Source of the DNA: Panonychus citri
Lineage: Eukaryota > Arthropoda > Arachnida > Trombidiformes > Tetranychidae
Direction: 5' to 3'
DNA: 64,000 nt
Assembly: GCF_014898815.1 (NCBI RefSeq)
Contig: NW_026515545.1
Location: 496,001-560,000, forward strand
Both the position numbers and the translations under genes were made by a program. Under the pieces are notes generated by a model. It had not been told where the DNA came from and made no database searches. It worked only from the letters and a program-made list of their open reading frames with translations. Below are positions 11,208-22,263 of this stretch, one piece after another; the first letter of the stretch is position 1; each line of letters starts with the position of its first letter.

Positions 11208-12332
11208 CTTTTACCTCTAACACTCACAAAACCCTCTCCACGCCTTACCCACCACTAACCTTATCCATCATCTTCTCATCCTCATCCTCCTCCTACTCCC
11301 GAGTCCTCATTGTACTTGTTTTGGTTCCTTTTACCTGTTAACTTGTCAGACAACATTTACAACAGTTACAGTGAACAGCTAATTGAGAAAACAATAACTT
11401 AAAGGAAGAGAAAGAGAAAGAGAAAGAGGAAGATAAAGAAAGAAAGAAAGAAAAAGAAAGGGAAGATCTGTCAGTTTTTTCTCCTTTCTTTTGCTTTGTT
11501 GTTGCTTTTTCCTTTTCTCCTTTTTTTCTGACTCATGATTGTTTTTTTTTCTTATTTCTCTCACCAATCTTTTGATAATCTTATTCTAATTAATTAACCA
11601 ACTTTCTAATTGTGATCATCATTTAATTTCACTTTCAACCTGTTCAATTTGTTGATTTAATTGTTAGAAGGGAATAAAAATGTTCACCATTTCTCTAAAC
11701 AATCACAACATTGGAAGTAAAATGTTGTGGATTCCCTCGGTTCTTATGTTGCTATTACATTGAGATCTTCACTCATCAATATCCAGTTAAATGGTTTCCT
11801 TTTTTAAATTGCTTGTGTCTGTTATCATTAATTATCGTCAAATTGTTGTTATGCTCAATACAATCAATTAACATCTCTACTTAATCCATTCAATTCTCTT
11901 CATTTCTTCTGTTTTCCTGTTAAGATATTTTTCCATTTGTGTTGTCAATGTTTCATCAAAATCTTGAAAAAGACTTGAAATTTAGTGAATCATCAACAAC
12001 ATAATTCGTATCCATTTTATTACTTAATCAATTGTTAATCTTGTGTTTTATTTCATTTACCAAGGATAGATTAATCTCACCACTTTGTTTTGATAAAAAT
12101 TGTGACAATTAACTCCTTCTACATATCTTTCTAATTGTATGAAACAATCCAACTGATTACCATTGTTGCTCTCATATGGAGATTAGTTAATCTGATTCTC
12201 ATTTGGGTTGGTTAAAAATCTCGCGTTTTATTTTTGTTAATCATCATTTTTTTGTCTTCTCTCTCATTCTCTCTCTGTGTGTGTGTGTTTCCATACATAC
12301 ACACAAACACTCATCATCTCTCACCAAGTCCA

Positions 12333-15300
12333 ATGGAAATGTTGAAACTGATGAAAAGGTTCAAAATCAAATTTCTCTTCCTTTTTTCAATCGTAATTAT
12401 CTGTCTTCTAATTGGATTATATTCAAATTTTATGAGCCCAAGTCCGATTCCTACTCATCCGATAAGTTATTCTGAATATAAATCATCACCTTCTCCCTAC
12501 TTCCAACAACAACAACAACAACGGAAAACCTTTCATGGCGGTAAAAATGTTGACCCTCCACAAGAAGCAACTGAATATTTAGTCTATGATAATAGAGAAT
12601 CAAATTACTCATTATTTCAAGGTAAGTTAATTAACTTCTATCTACATGATTGATTCTAGAAAATCATGAGAGAAAAAATAAATACTCGAGAGATTTTGTT
12701 TTCCTTTAAGAATCTTGTTTACCCTTTTCCAATAAGCACTTTTTATGAATGGATTTTTCTATTTACTTTCTATTCCATTAGTGTAATTTAGTTACCAATC
12801 ACAAATACTTTTGATTAGAATCAATAATTAATCACAGTTCCAGACGAGAGATTTTTTTTATTTCTCATCAATAATAGAGAGAGAGAGAGAAACTCATAAA
12901 TATTAACATTACATTTTCCTCATTTACATTTTCCTTTTTCTTTATCCAGATTCAAAGTGCATTACAATTAACAGTGAGAAGATTTCTGATGATCAGCTCA
13001 TTTTAACGAGTAAACATTATGAGAATCTTAATTTTAAACCATCATTTCGTCTCTATTGGAATCAAACCTTTGAGAGAAGATACCTTGAGGCTAAAAAGGA
13101 TCCATCAAGTGAACCACTTAAAATATTCATCATCCCCCATTCACACAATGATCCTGGTTGGTTGAAAACGTTTGAAAGTTATTATTTAACAACAACATCT
13201 AATATCTTGAATAATATGGTTGATCGATTGGATAAGTATCGGGATTTTACCTTCATGTGGACGGAAATATCATTTTTTGCTCGATGGTGGAAAGATTTAT
13301 CTTCTACATCTACTGTTCGTCAAATGGTTAAAGATCAAATTGCCCGTGGACAATTGGAGATAACTACTGGTGGATGGGTTATGCCTGATGAAGCAATTGC
13401 CCATTATCATGCGATTATTGATCAACTAATTGAAGGTCATCAATGGTTAAAAGTCAATCTTGGCTTAGATTCACCGCCAAATAATAGTTGGTCTGTTGAT
13501 CCATTTGGACACAGTGGTACTTATCCAACCTTTTTAAGCTCATCTGGGCTTCATCATATGGTCATCCAAAGGATTCATTTTGGATGGAGACAACGATTAG
13601 CTGAGAAACAAGCACTTGAATTTTGGTGGAAACAAGCAGCTGATTTTACTTATCCCCTTTTATCCTCATCCAAACCTCCACTTTGTCATGTTGCACCTTT
13701 TGCTTTGTACAATATAAAACATACCTGTGGACCTGAGAATGATGTTTGTTTGCAATTTGATTTTCGCCGGATTATGGGCGAAGCATCGGAATCTCGTTCT
13801 ACTGTGATCTCGAATGAAAATGTCGATTCAAAGGCTCGACTTCTTCTCGGTCAATATGGTCGAACCGCATCTCTGTATACGCACAATGTTGCCCTCATAC
13901 CTTTGGGTGATGACTTTAGATACGATCAGATGACCGAATGGGATCAACAGAGAGAAAATTTTGTCGCTCTCATGAATCATATCAACGATAATCCACAAAA
14001 GTTTAACTCGACTCAAATAACTTTTGGCACTTTAAGCGACTATTTCAACGAAGTCAAAACTCGAGGTTCTCGTAATCCAAAGGCTGCAATAAACTGGACT
14101 CTAGTGGGCGACTTTATGCCCTATGCTGATATTTATTCGGGAGCTGGACCATCTTACTGGACTGGATATTTTACTACGCGACCTTTTTGGAAATCACTCT
14201 CTCGATCATTGGAACATTATCTTCGAAGTGCTGAAATTTTATATTCCTTGGCTCGAACTATTAAGCTAAAAGATCGTAACAAAGGAATTGTTGAGAGATT
14301 CATTGAAGATTATAAATCTCTGACCACAGCTCGTCAAAATTTGGGTCTTTTCCAACATCATGATGCCATCACTGGAACATCGAAAGAGTTTGTTATGCAA
14401 GATTATGGTCTTCGACTTCATCAATCCATCGTTGAATCCTTCAGGGTCATGGTTCACGCTGTTCAATATCTAGTTTCTTCTCAGAAAGGAAATGTTCAAT
14501 CGACTGTTTTTCCTTCATTCCTTTTCCCCACTGTACAACAATCTTCATGGGACTCACCGATAAATGATATTCCTCTTACGGTTCCTGATAAATCATCTCG
14601 AAAACTTGTCATCTTCAATAGCCATCCCAGAGAGATTCTGTTTCCCATTAGAATAAAATGTCGCCATGATGCTATCATTTTACATGATGCAGAAACAATG
14701 AAAACGATTCCTTTTCAAGTTTCCCAGTTTGGAACAGTAGTCTTAACTTGGATGACCGAGAATTTGAAATCATCTTCATGAGCCGATTACCAGCACTCTC
14801 ATTGAAAACTTACCTTATCAAAATGCTACCAAGAGGACAAGATATTGCAGCAAAGTCTCAAGTTTTCATCTTAATGGATGATACTTCAAGTGAAACTCGA
14901 TCTCTTGATTCAATGGAAGGTGATTCAACATTTCGATCGACTTTTGTGTTCCCCAAATTATTCAAAGATGATATTGAACTGACAACACCTCATTTAACTG
15001 TTCTATTTGACCGGTCAACTGGTTTTCCCAAACTTCTCAAAAGTTCATCGGGCTCATGGAGCCATTCAATGCACGTCAGTTTACACGCTTACAAATCTGT
15101 CCCCTTTCACTCTGGCGCCTACTTGTTTCAACCAACAGCGGATGATGACCTGGTCAATATTCATGACCGATTTCCAATCATTCGTCTTATTAAGGGTCCA
15201 ACTATGTCCGAAGTGATTGTCTCTCACTCTTCCAGTATAATCATCACCTTCCGTGTTTATCATGACAAAGCTCCTATTGGTGCTGCTTTAGAAATTGATT

Positions 15301-16212
15301 TAAGTCTAAATATTGACAATTCAGAGTACAAAGATCGTGAGCTAATTATGAGAATCTCAACTGATTTAGATAATAAGGAAACTTCCTTGAACGGCAAAGA
15401 ATATAGTCCAATATTTTACACTGATTCAAATGGATACCAAATGATTCGTCGAAAGTTTGTCAATGATGTCGGAATTCCTGCCAATTATTATCCAATGACA
15501 TCAGCAGCTTATATCGAAGACACAACGAGCCGATTAACTGTATTAACATCTCACTCTCGAGGTGTCACAAGTCCATCTAAAGGTATTCTCGAAATGATGT
15601 TGGATCGTCGGACTCTTTACGATGATTATCGTGGTTTAGGCGAATCAATTGTCGATAATAAGTTGACGCGATCTAAATTTCTCCTTGTTGTGGAAAACTT
15701 ACCACCTCTGATGGAAAAGTGACTCTCAAATCAACTTCACCTTCACCTTCAACTCAAGAGATTCCAAATTTATCTCAACTCTCGTTTCATTTGTTGACTG
15801 ATTTAATTTATCCTCCAATTGTTTTCGCTGACGATGGAACCGAGGATAAATCATTAGCATCAAATTAACTTTCTTAAACAAACCAATGCCTTGTTATCTT
15901 CATCTAGTCAATATTAGATCGTTACCCCGAACAAATGATTTTGATAAACCCTCCGAATCAAATTTGTTAATTGTCCATCGACCAGGATTCACTTGTAAAA
16001 TTGATAATCGTCAATTGTTTGAAAACAATCAACTTTGTCCAGTTGAAAAATCATCACTTGCATCAAGATTTACTCAACATCGGATAAAAAAGTTAACAGA
16101 AACAACATTAACTGGTCTCAAAGTGATTAAATCTGGTTTATCATTTGTTGATATATTACGATTAACACCAATGAGATTAGCAACTTTTATTATCCAATTT
16201 GCTTCTTCGTGA
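12333..16212 (+). CDS. Golgi alpha-mannosidase II (GH38), frame broken three times
   Basis: Exons 12333-12621 and 12950-16212 (GTAAGT donor, TTTATCCAG acceptor). The N terminus is a type II membrane anchor: basic MLKLMKRFKIK, then a hydrophobic segment. The catalytic domain begins PHSHNDPGWL, with zinc-binding His and Asp. WSVDPFGHS carries the nucleophile Asp and zinc ligand region; GGWVMPDEA, MVIQRIHFGWR and LFQHHDAITGTSK (third zinc-site histidines) follow. The C-terminal beta domain ends with CYLHLVNIRSL and HRPGFTC, as in animal MAN2A. The enzyme trims GlcNAcMan5GlcNAc2 in the medial Golgi, opening complex N-glycan synthesis. The frame slips by -1 near 14720 (in a CCC run), near 15700 and near 15860. 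With three missing bases the length would be 1184 codons, normal for the family. All catalytic motifs precede the first break. Either a recent pseudogene or assembly indels. Confidence 0.88.
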
Positions 16213-17070
16213 TCCTCGAAAAATATAAATGGTACAACTAATTGAAAAGAATTATAAATTTTCACAAGTTTGCTCAATTATGAAAATAGATCATTACAAG
16301 TCCCGAACGATTAGAAAGTCAAGTTCGTTGTCCTGATTGGATCGCAATTAATATTCTGAAAAAAAAAACAAGCACAATCAATTCGTACCAACGATTACAC
16401 TCAGTAAATTGCTACGAAACAAGCGATTCTCAGCTAATTAATGAGCTTGAAAATCTTCATTCTTTTTCTGATACAATCTGAATGTAGATAAATTGTCGAG
16501 CAATCAAATCACAATAGAAGAAATTTTCTTCTTTTCCTCTGGTCTTTTTTTCTAATTACAAAGTTTAATTCAAAATTACACACAAATTATTCAACCAATG
16601 TAATAATAACGATAATTGTCTCAACTGTAATTTTGGACTCTTGTTAATTGTAAAGTCTCAATTTAACCAATCTATTTATTGACTTATTTATATTAATCCA
16701 AATGTATCATTATCACTTGAACCATCCAAATCCCATTGGAAAATGTTTATTATTTATTAACAATTTAAATGATTAAATTTAATGAAAGCTAAATAACTGG
16801 AAAATTAAAATCATGTTCAACTAATTCAATTGCCAAGGTAACTAATTGTAAAATAAGATGATAATTAAAATCAATGCATATTACTGATCAATGTTTCATT
16901 CAATTTTATTTCAAATGATTGTTTGTTAACCACGAATAATTTAATTGTGATATAATATTAGTGATTACAAATTGAATGGTCATAAAAAGTATAATAGTTA
17001 GGGAATTTGGTTAACTGCCAAAACAATTAGTTTGGTAGTTAATTGATTCGTAGGTGGGAATAAAATTAAA
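16213..17070. other. Intergenic, mannosidase 3' flank
   Basis: AT-rich sequence following the mannosidase stop. It presumably includes the 3' UTR, but no single polyadenylation signal stands out and nothing else was recognised. Confidence 0.4.
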
Positions 17071-18222
17071 GTTTACATTTTTTAAATTTATGGACAGAGT
17101 TGATTGTTGTGTTGAAATTATACTAATAGTAAAGGAGAATGTACACCAAATTTTAGTTTTGAGTTAAGAGTTGGAACTTTGTGTATTTGTAGGGCCAAAA
17201 ATATGAAGTCCAAATATATTTATCTTTTTCTGATCTGATCAGTGGTTTTCGATAAAATCGAGTTCGAAGTTAAAACTTTAGGTCCTTTTTCTCAGCAACG
17301 ATAGGTTTTAGATCATGAAATTTTATTTTATCGACAACTTTTCATGCTAACAGAAAATTTATTTTGTTTTGGTAAAAATATCCAAAGTGCTCCGACCCAA
17401 TTCCGTTGTATTTAAATAAATGGACGGCGATTAGTCAAGTGTCAGAATGATCTGAAACTTATTTTGGGCTATCCTAGTATGGGTTAACATCGTGGATCAG
17501 ACACTTTCATTTGATCAACAGTTTTACCGGAATGAAAGCCTTTGATCTTCAAGTTAATATCTCGAAACTACAATACGCAGATGTCTGAATAAGTCAAATC
17601 GCCGTCATTTAACCAAGACTATCAAATAATAGTTTTTTAAAGTTGATGATCTAGCTGCGACTTAGTAAATTAAAGTTATACTACATTCAAGTTATAAACA
17701 CCCGAATGTTTTATGTTTGCTCGAATGAAATATTTCATCAAAATTGTCAAACTATTTATAGCAAAAGTGACTGTGTTTAAGGCAAAAAACTGTGCTTCTG
17801 GTAGTGGTTGAAATGACGGCGTTTGACTTGTTCGACATCTGAAGCGTAAACCAGTTTCGGAAGAATAACCTTGAAATCAAAACCTCATTCGGCTAAAACT
17901 TTGTTGATCAAATGATAACTCGATCACGATGTTAACCCATAGAATAACCTCAAGAAAGATTTCGAATCATTCTCATTTATGAGCAATCATAAATCCATTA
18001 AATACAACAGGGTAAATGCCGGAACACTGAATTTTGAAAACAAATAAGAACTGTTGAGGCATGGTGTCGATAAATAAGGCTAAAGATAAAACTTCATTGC
18101 TGACAAAACAATTCGTTTCGGTATCAACTGATCGATCGAAAACAATGTAAATATGTTTACATTTTTATTTTGGACAGAGTTGAACTGTTAACTTAAATTA
18201 TACTAATAGTAAATCTAGTGAT
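17071..18222. mobile_element. Long fold-back (inverted-repeat) element
   Basis: The left arm (about 17205-17640) is an imperfect reverse complement of the right arm (about 17770-18155). Left-arm segments such as GGGTTAACATCGTGGATCAG, TTTGATCAACAG, CGCCGTCATTT and CGTTGTATTTAAAT reappear inverted on the right (CACGATGTTAACCC, GTTGATCAAATGA, AAATGACGGCG, AAATACAACAGGG). A spacer of about 130 bp separates the arms. The structure lies between two direct repeats of roughly 70 bp (17071-17145 and 18153-18222) sharing GTTTACATTTTT, GGACAGAGTTGA and ATACTAATAGTAAA. No ORF is conserved. Probably a non-autonomous fold-back transposon or an inverted tandem insertion; its transcript could form a long hairpin RNA. 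Confidence 0.65.
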
Positions 18223-18360
18223 GAATTGCACTCGAAATTGACCAAGGGATAAGAATATGAGATGAATACTTTTCTGTAAAGAAAACGGATGAAAATTCAA
18301 TGAAAAAACTGAGATTAAGTTGATCTAATAATAAATGTAAAAGTTCATCAAACACGGAAA

Positions 18361-18477
18361 TAGGAACAGTCAAATTTCACTAATCAGTTAATTGCAATTG
18401 GACACAAAATATGAATTCAATTAACTTCCATGGAAATATAACCAAGAAATTTTGAAAAACAATTAAATCAAATCTTA
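18361..18477 (+). repeat. Dispersed repeat family 2, copy 1
   Basis: Shares an ordered series of matches with 63121-63254 in the same orientation: ATTTCACTAA, AGTTAATT, ATTGGA, ATATGAATTC, CTTCCATGGAAATATAACCA and AATTAAATCAA. Non-coding. Likely an interspersed element fragment. Confidence 0.65.
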
Positions 18478-19440
18478 GGCTTGTATTCACCAGAGATTAA
18501 GCTTAACTCTGAGATCAAATCAGTTGAGTTCAACAGCTTGTTTCACCAATTAAAGGATGAAGACCATTTAAATAGGGAATTCCGCCTAGACATAGAAATA
18601 AAATCAGATATCATCAAATAGATAATTTTTCTGGAAAATTCAGTTTTGAAGTTATTTTTCTGAAAAAAATCATCGTTTGGGAGATGTCCGGAAAAAACAC
18701 TCGTTGAATAGGATAAGCTAACTGGCTTAATTGAAAGCTTGATACCTTTTGTGAACAACTTTTTCTAGTGTATTTTTTTATGATATAAATGATTAATTCA
18801 ATTAAGAAATTGTCCCTAAAAGGTCGTGTTTTTGTCTTTTTTCCCTATTTTTTCATTTTTATCCCTAATTTTTAATTAATTTTTTCCTACGATCATCAAA
18901 CATAACAACAGTTACAACAATAAAAATTATTTCTCTTTAGAAAAAACAGTTAATTTGAAGTGGATGAATTAATTAATTGTTTATGGAAAAGATTGAAATT
19001 AAGATTGATTTCAAACAATTAACAAGTTATATGATTACACTGATCAAGTTTTCTAAATATCTTTGTTGAGCTTTTCTGTGAAAAAAATCTTCTTTACATA
19101 GCGAAATTGTAGAAAAATAATAGAGCAATATGATATAAACAATTCATTAAAAAATTCGGAAAAATGAGTTAGATTAGAAAAAGAAAAAAGTCAAATCAAA
19201 ATTTAATCTTGACTTTCTCTTGATTCTAAGATCAATTGATTTAATTTCGGTTGGTGAAACAACAATTTAAGCTGATAATTGATCGGGTTGGTGAAACATG
19301 ATTTTTAATTCCGGAATCAAACTGTCGAACAACTCTGATCCGAGATCAAGATTTGATCGTGGTTGGTGAAACACAAAAGCTGAGATCAGCTGATTTAAAC
19401 CTGGAATCAGATTTGATCTCGGTTGGTGAATACAGGCTAA
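18474..19440. mobile_element. Decayed inverted-repeat element with TTCACCAA motifs
   Basis: The left edge CTTAGGCTTGTATTCACCA is nearly the reverse complement of the right edge at 19420-19441 (TTGGTGAATACAGGCTAAG). Inside the right part the motif GGTTGGTGAA recurs four times (near 19249, 19287, 19362 and 19423). The inverse form TTTCACCAA occurs near 18541 and again outside at 19597. Several units also carry GATCAAAT/ATTTGATC words. This suggests a terminal-inverted-repeat element with subterminal repeats, now heavily diverged. No transposase coding was seen. Confidence 0.5.
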
Positions 19441-19749
19441 GAACTCAAAAGATTGAATATAGTTGACTAACGTACTTAAAAATGGGAAAAATAGATTTTA
19501 AATCCATAGGCACGGTGAAATATCAAGGAAGTGAATTGAGAAACCTTTTCTCATGCATTTTTCTAGTGTATTTTTTGATGATATACAACTTAACTGTTTC
19601 ACCAATTAAAATTAAATTTGATTTGTAATCATAACTCTTTTTCTTGAATTTTTGATGAATTAATTAATATCACAATTTTAATCTTAATGGTCAAAAGTTT
19701 GCCCTTTGAATGAACAGTATTTCGACTCGAAAATTTGGTTTTGGCTCCA

Positions 19750-20128
19750 GATTTGGACAATTGTATTAATGAAACACAATTACGATGGACATTAACTGGT
19801 TGCTCTGAGCAATTCGAACGGATGGAACCACAAGTCTAAAGAAGATCATATTGATTGCTATGGTCACAATATAATCTTGTCTAATATAACCCGAAAATGT
19901 CCTCATTACCCATTCCGATTGGATGCTGATACACCTTTTACAATTGGACGGAAAAGTTACTCCGTAACCTTCATCACGAAAAATGTATTCGACACGGAAA
20001 CGATGAAGATAAATTTCATCTTAGATAACAGTCCGATTGATTTTGGATTGAAATCAATCAACATGGAACTTTACTCAAATCCGTATCAATTTATGAAGAA
20101 ACAATGGGAAAATCCGTCTTTTCCATGA
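19750..20128 (+). pseudogene. Unrecognised extracellular-type coding fragment
   Basis: Two frames join at about 19835. The first reads APDLDNCINETQLRWTLTGC and ends in a stop at 19837; the second continues DHIDCYGHNIILSNITRKCP and closes FMKKQWENPSF at 20128. Paired cysteines, N-glycosylation sequons (NET, NIT) and alternating beta-type sequence suggest part of a secreted or membrane ectodomain. There is no start codon and no convincing donor or acceptor. Resemblance to ectodomains of polycystin/REJ-like proteins is only an impression. A remnant exon is more likely than a gene. Confidence 0.35.
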
Positions 20129-20314
20129 ACATTCAAATATTTTATCACCTTCCAATTGCTTTTATCTAGAGAGCGAAATGTTTGCATCGCTGTGACCGTT
20201 GTGATGTTTGATGAAAGAAAGAGGATTTCTTATCCTTTGGTTTCTCTTTCCAAAAGTTGACTTTACATTACATCCCCATCCTTATGATTAAACGGAGGAA
20301 ATTATCAGCATAAT

Positions 20315-20523
20315 TCAGTCAATTTGAATATAATCAATCTCATCACCAGTTTGATGAACTTGATTAACAGCGAGAGTATCAGCTTGATCATCATTGGTAC
20401 TTTGATCTTCTTGATCAGCAGCGAAGGGACAGTAATCATACCAATGGAATTGTGTTGGTCTTCCAGCGATGTAACATTTCCAACATGGAGCTCTAGGAGT
20501 CTTAAGAAGACAAGGTGACAACG
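20315..20523 (-). other. Cys-containing open stretch after DET1
   Basis: Immediately after the DET1 stop, another minus-strand frame stays open for about 70 codons. It has a non-random look (SPCLLKTPRAPCWKCYIAG, then HWYDYCPFAADQEDQS and an acidic tail). There is no ATG at its start and no clear acceptor. It may be 3' UTR of DET1, a terminal exon of an alternative transcript or chance. Confidence 0.25.
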
Positions 20524-22263
20524 TCAAAGTCGTTGAGGTACGTGTCTTATATGAAGATTAACGACAAAATCGGAATTGGTTCGTTGAATGCTAAGAGCAA
20601 AAGGGTCGTATGGATGAAAGGAAAAAGCGACTAATCTCAACGCTGAAGGAGAATCGTTATGTTGATGATCAGCGTGAATTTTGAACCTTAAGGATCCATC
20701 ATCTCGACTATAAAATCGTATTGGATATTCACCACAAGATTTTGGACGCTCCATTGGAGTAACCCAACGATCATCATAACTGAATAACGATAAATCAAGA
20801 TAAGGACAAGGAGTATAAGACTGAGCGGAAATCGGAAGTAAAGATAAGATTCGACGAGTAGCCTCTGTGGGTCCACCATCACGAGTGAGTAACTTTTTAA
20901 ATCTCTGAGCAATCGTTCGTGCATATACATTGTTCCCAGCAGAACAGACATAAGAATGAGTATTGCGAAAATAGTCACAAAAATTTTCAAATATTTGCAA
21001 CAATTCATTGGAATTGTTCTCATAAATTTGTAAAATGGTGGCCGTTGATATTTGATAGGCCACAAAATAGGATGAGAGATTATGATTATCGAGTAAACGT
21101 GAAGTGATACTCTCATTTACCTCGTATTTTATTAGTAAATGATCTTTGTCGAGTAGCTGCATTTTGGACATTCTTAATGAGAGATAGTGTTCAAATTTAC
21201 GATGATAATTGACCAGCGGATGGACATTTCCAGTTGTTTGTGATTCTTTGTGAGCTCGACGATAAAGAAAGGCCAGAAATCGGTGTTTTAATGCACTAAT
21301 GAAAACCTCATGGAAAGCTGGATCGGGTGAAGTGGCTCGAGCAGTAAGGGAAGACGATGATGATGATGATGATGATGATGCTGTTGAGTTAGGTGATGCA
21401 AATGATGAGGAAGATGGTGGAGAAATTGAATTAACCTCTTCAAAGGGAGATGAAATAACGAAATAATCATCTTCAAAACAAAATCGACCAATGGAATTGA
21501 TGAGAAGAAATTTTTTACCAGTTGTACTACTATCAACAATATGATAGATGTGAATAGTTTGGTGTTGAATTGAAAGAACGGCAAGAGTATCATCGTGTAG
21601 ATAGAGTCCTTGATTATGAGATAATATAATATAATCCGTTTTGAAAATCAGTTGATCACATTTTTTACCCTTAACCATATCGATTAGGTAAATACAAAAA
21701 TCTTCAAGAAAAAATCTAATATTTACACTCATACTTTCATTGTTACGAAGGACATCATAATAACTTGGAAATACCTGATCGTTAATTGTTGCAGAACTGG
21801 CGACAATCACATATCTACTATCATTGGTGAACAGGCTACATTCCCGGTTTAATCTTTCGTAGTTTGAAGTTAAATTGACGATGTGTTTGAGCTTAAAAAA
21901 GTGCGAAAATATATTTGCTTGAATGAAGGCTGATTCATCCAATCTACTTCGCTCTCCACCGACAAAATCGCCCTCAATGTTGATCTTTTCAAGTAGCTCA
22001 TTAGCTACAGCGGGTCCTTGATAAGTGTAAACATGTAATGAACTTTGATCATTACTGAAAGCGATCAAATATTTTCCATCGGGCGTAAATTTCCTAAGAA
22101 AACATGGAGGTTTATCGATGTTAATCACAGACATATTTGGGAAAATATTTTGATAGAAACATCGATTGGTGTAATGTTTAGAAGTTCTTGGTTTAATATC
22201 CATAAGCTCACGATTCCGTAAACGGTGAACAATATTTTGACTTAATCTCTTTTTCATCTTCAT
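20524..22263 (-). CDS. DET1: DET1 homologue (DDB1-COP1 ubiquitin ligase subunit)
   Basis: A single uninterrupted exon of 579 codons; human DET1 is about 550. The landmarks are in order: VIHRLRNRELMD near the start, PPCFLRKFTPDGKYLIAFS, LNRECSLFTNDSRYVIV, LSHNQGLYLHDD, a segment ending GRFCFEDDYFVIS, FISALKHRFLAFLYRRA, KMQLLDKDHLLIKYEV, LPISAQSYTPCPYLDLSLFS, WVTPMERPKSCGEYPIRFY and a C-terminal FALSIQRTNSDFVVNLH. DET1 is a beta-propeller-like adaptor that binds DDB1/DDA1 and COP1 to form a CUL4 E3 ligase acting on nuclear transcription factors. A serine run of about ten residues interrupts a variable loop mid-protein; it explains the extra length. The gene is divergent from PDCD6, with about 1.1 kb between. 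Confidence 0.96.
   Translation of the reverse strand: MKMKKRLSQNIVHRLRNRELMDIKPRTSKHYTNRCFYQNIFPNMSVINIDKPPCFLRKFTPDGKYLIAFSNDQSSLHVYTYQGPAVANELLEKINIEGDFVGGERSRLDESAFIQANIFSHFFKLKHIVNLTSNYERLNRECSLFTNDSRYVIVASSATINDQVFPSYYDVLRNNESMSVNIRFFLEDFCIYLIDMVKGKKCDQLIFKTDYIILSHNQGLYLHDDTLAVLSIQHQTIHIYHIVDSSTTGKKFLLINSIGRFCFEDDYFVISSPFEEVNSISPPSSSSFASPNSTASSSSSSSSSSLTARATSPDPAFHEVFISALKHRFLAFLYRRAHKESQTTGNVHPLVNYHRKFEHYLSLRMSKMQLLDKDHLLIKYEVNESITSRLLDNHNLSSYFVAYQISTATILQIYENNSNELLQIFENFCDYFRNTHSYVCSAGNNVYARTIAQRFKKLLTRDGGPTEATRRILSLLPISAQSYTPCPYLDLSLFSYDDRWVTPMERPKSCGEYPIRFYSRDDGSLRFKIHADHQHNDSPSALRLVAFSFHPYDPFALSIQRTNSDFVVNLHIRHVPQRL

Larger units (their letters stand above)
8790..12260. other. Intergenic, no gene seen; GA and CT microsatellites
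   Basis: AT-rich sequence without recognisable exons. It holds a (GA)n tract at 10982-11010, a (CT)n tract at 11185-11207 and purine-rich GAAAGA blocks at 11400-11465. Short ORFs here are low-complexity translations of these tracts. Confidence 0.5.

Noticed and set aside
11078..11567. Short ORFs on both strands with SLSLSL or KKEKRKK translations
   Set aside because: They are translations of CT- or GAAA-rich low-complexity DNA, with no start context or conservation signal.
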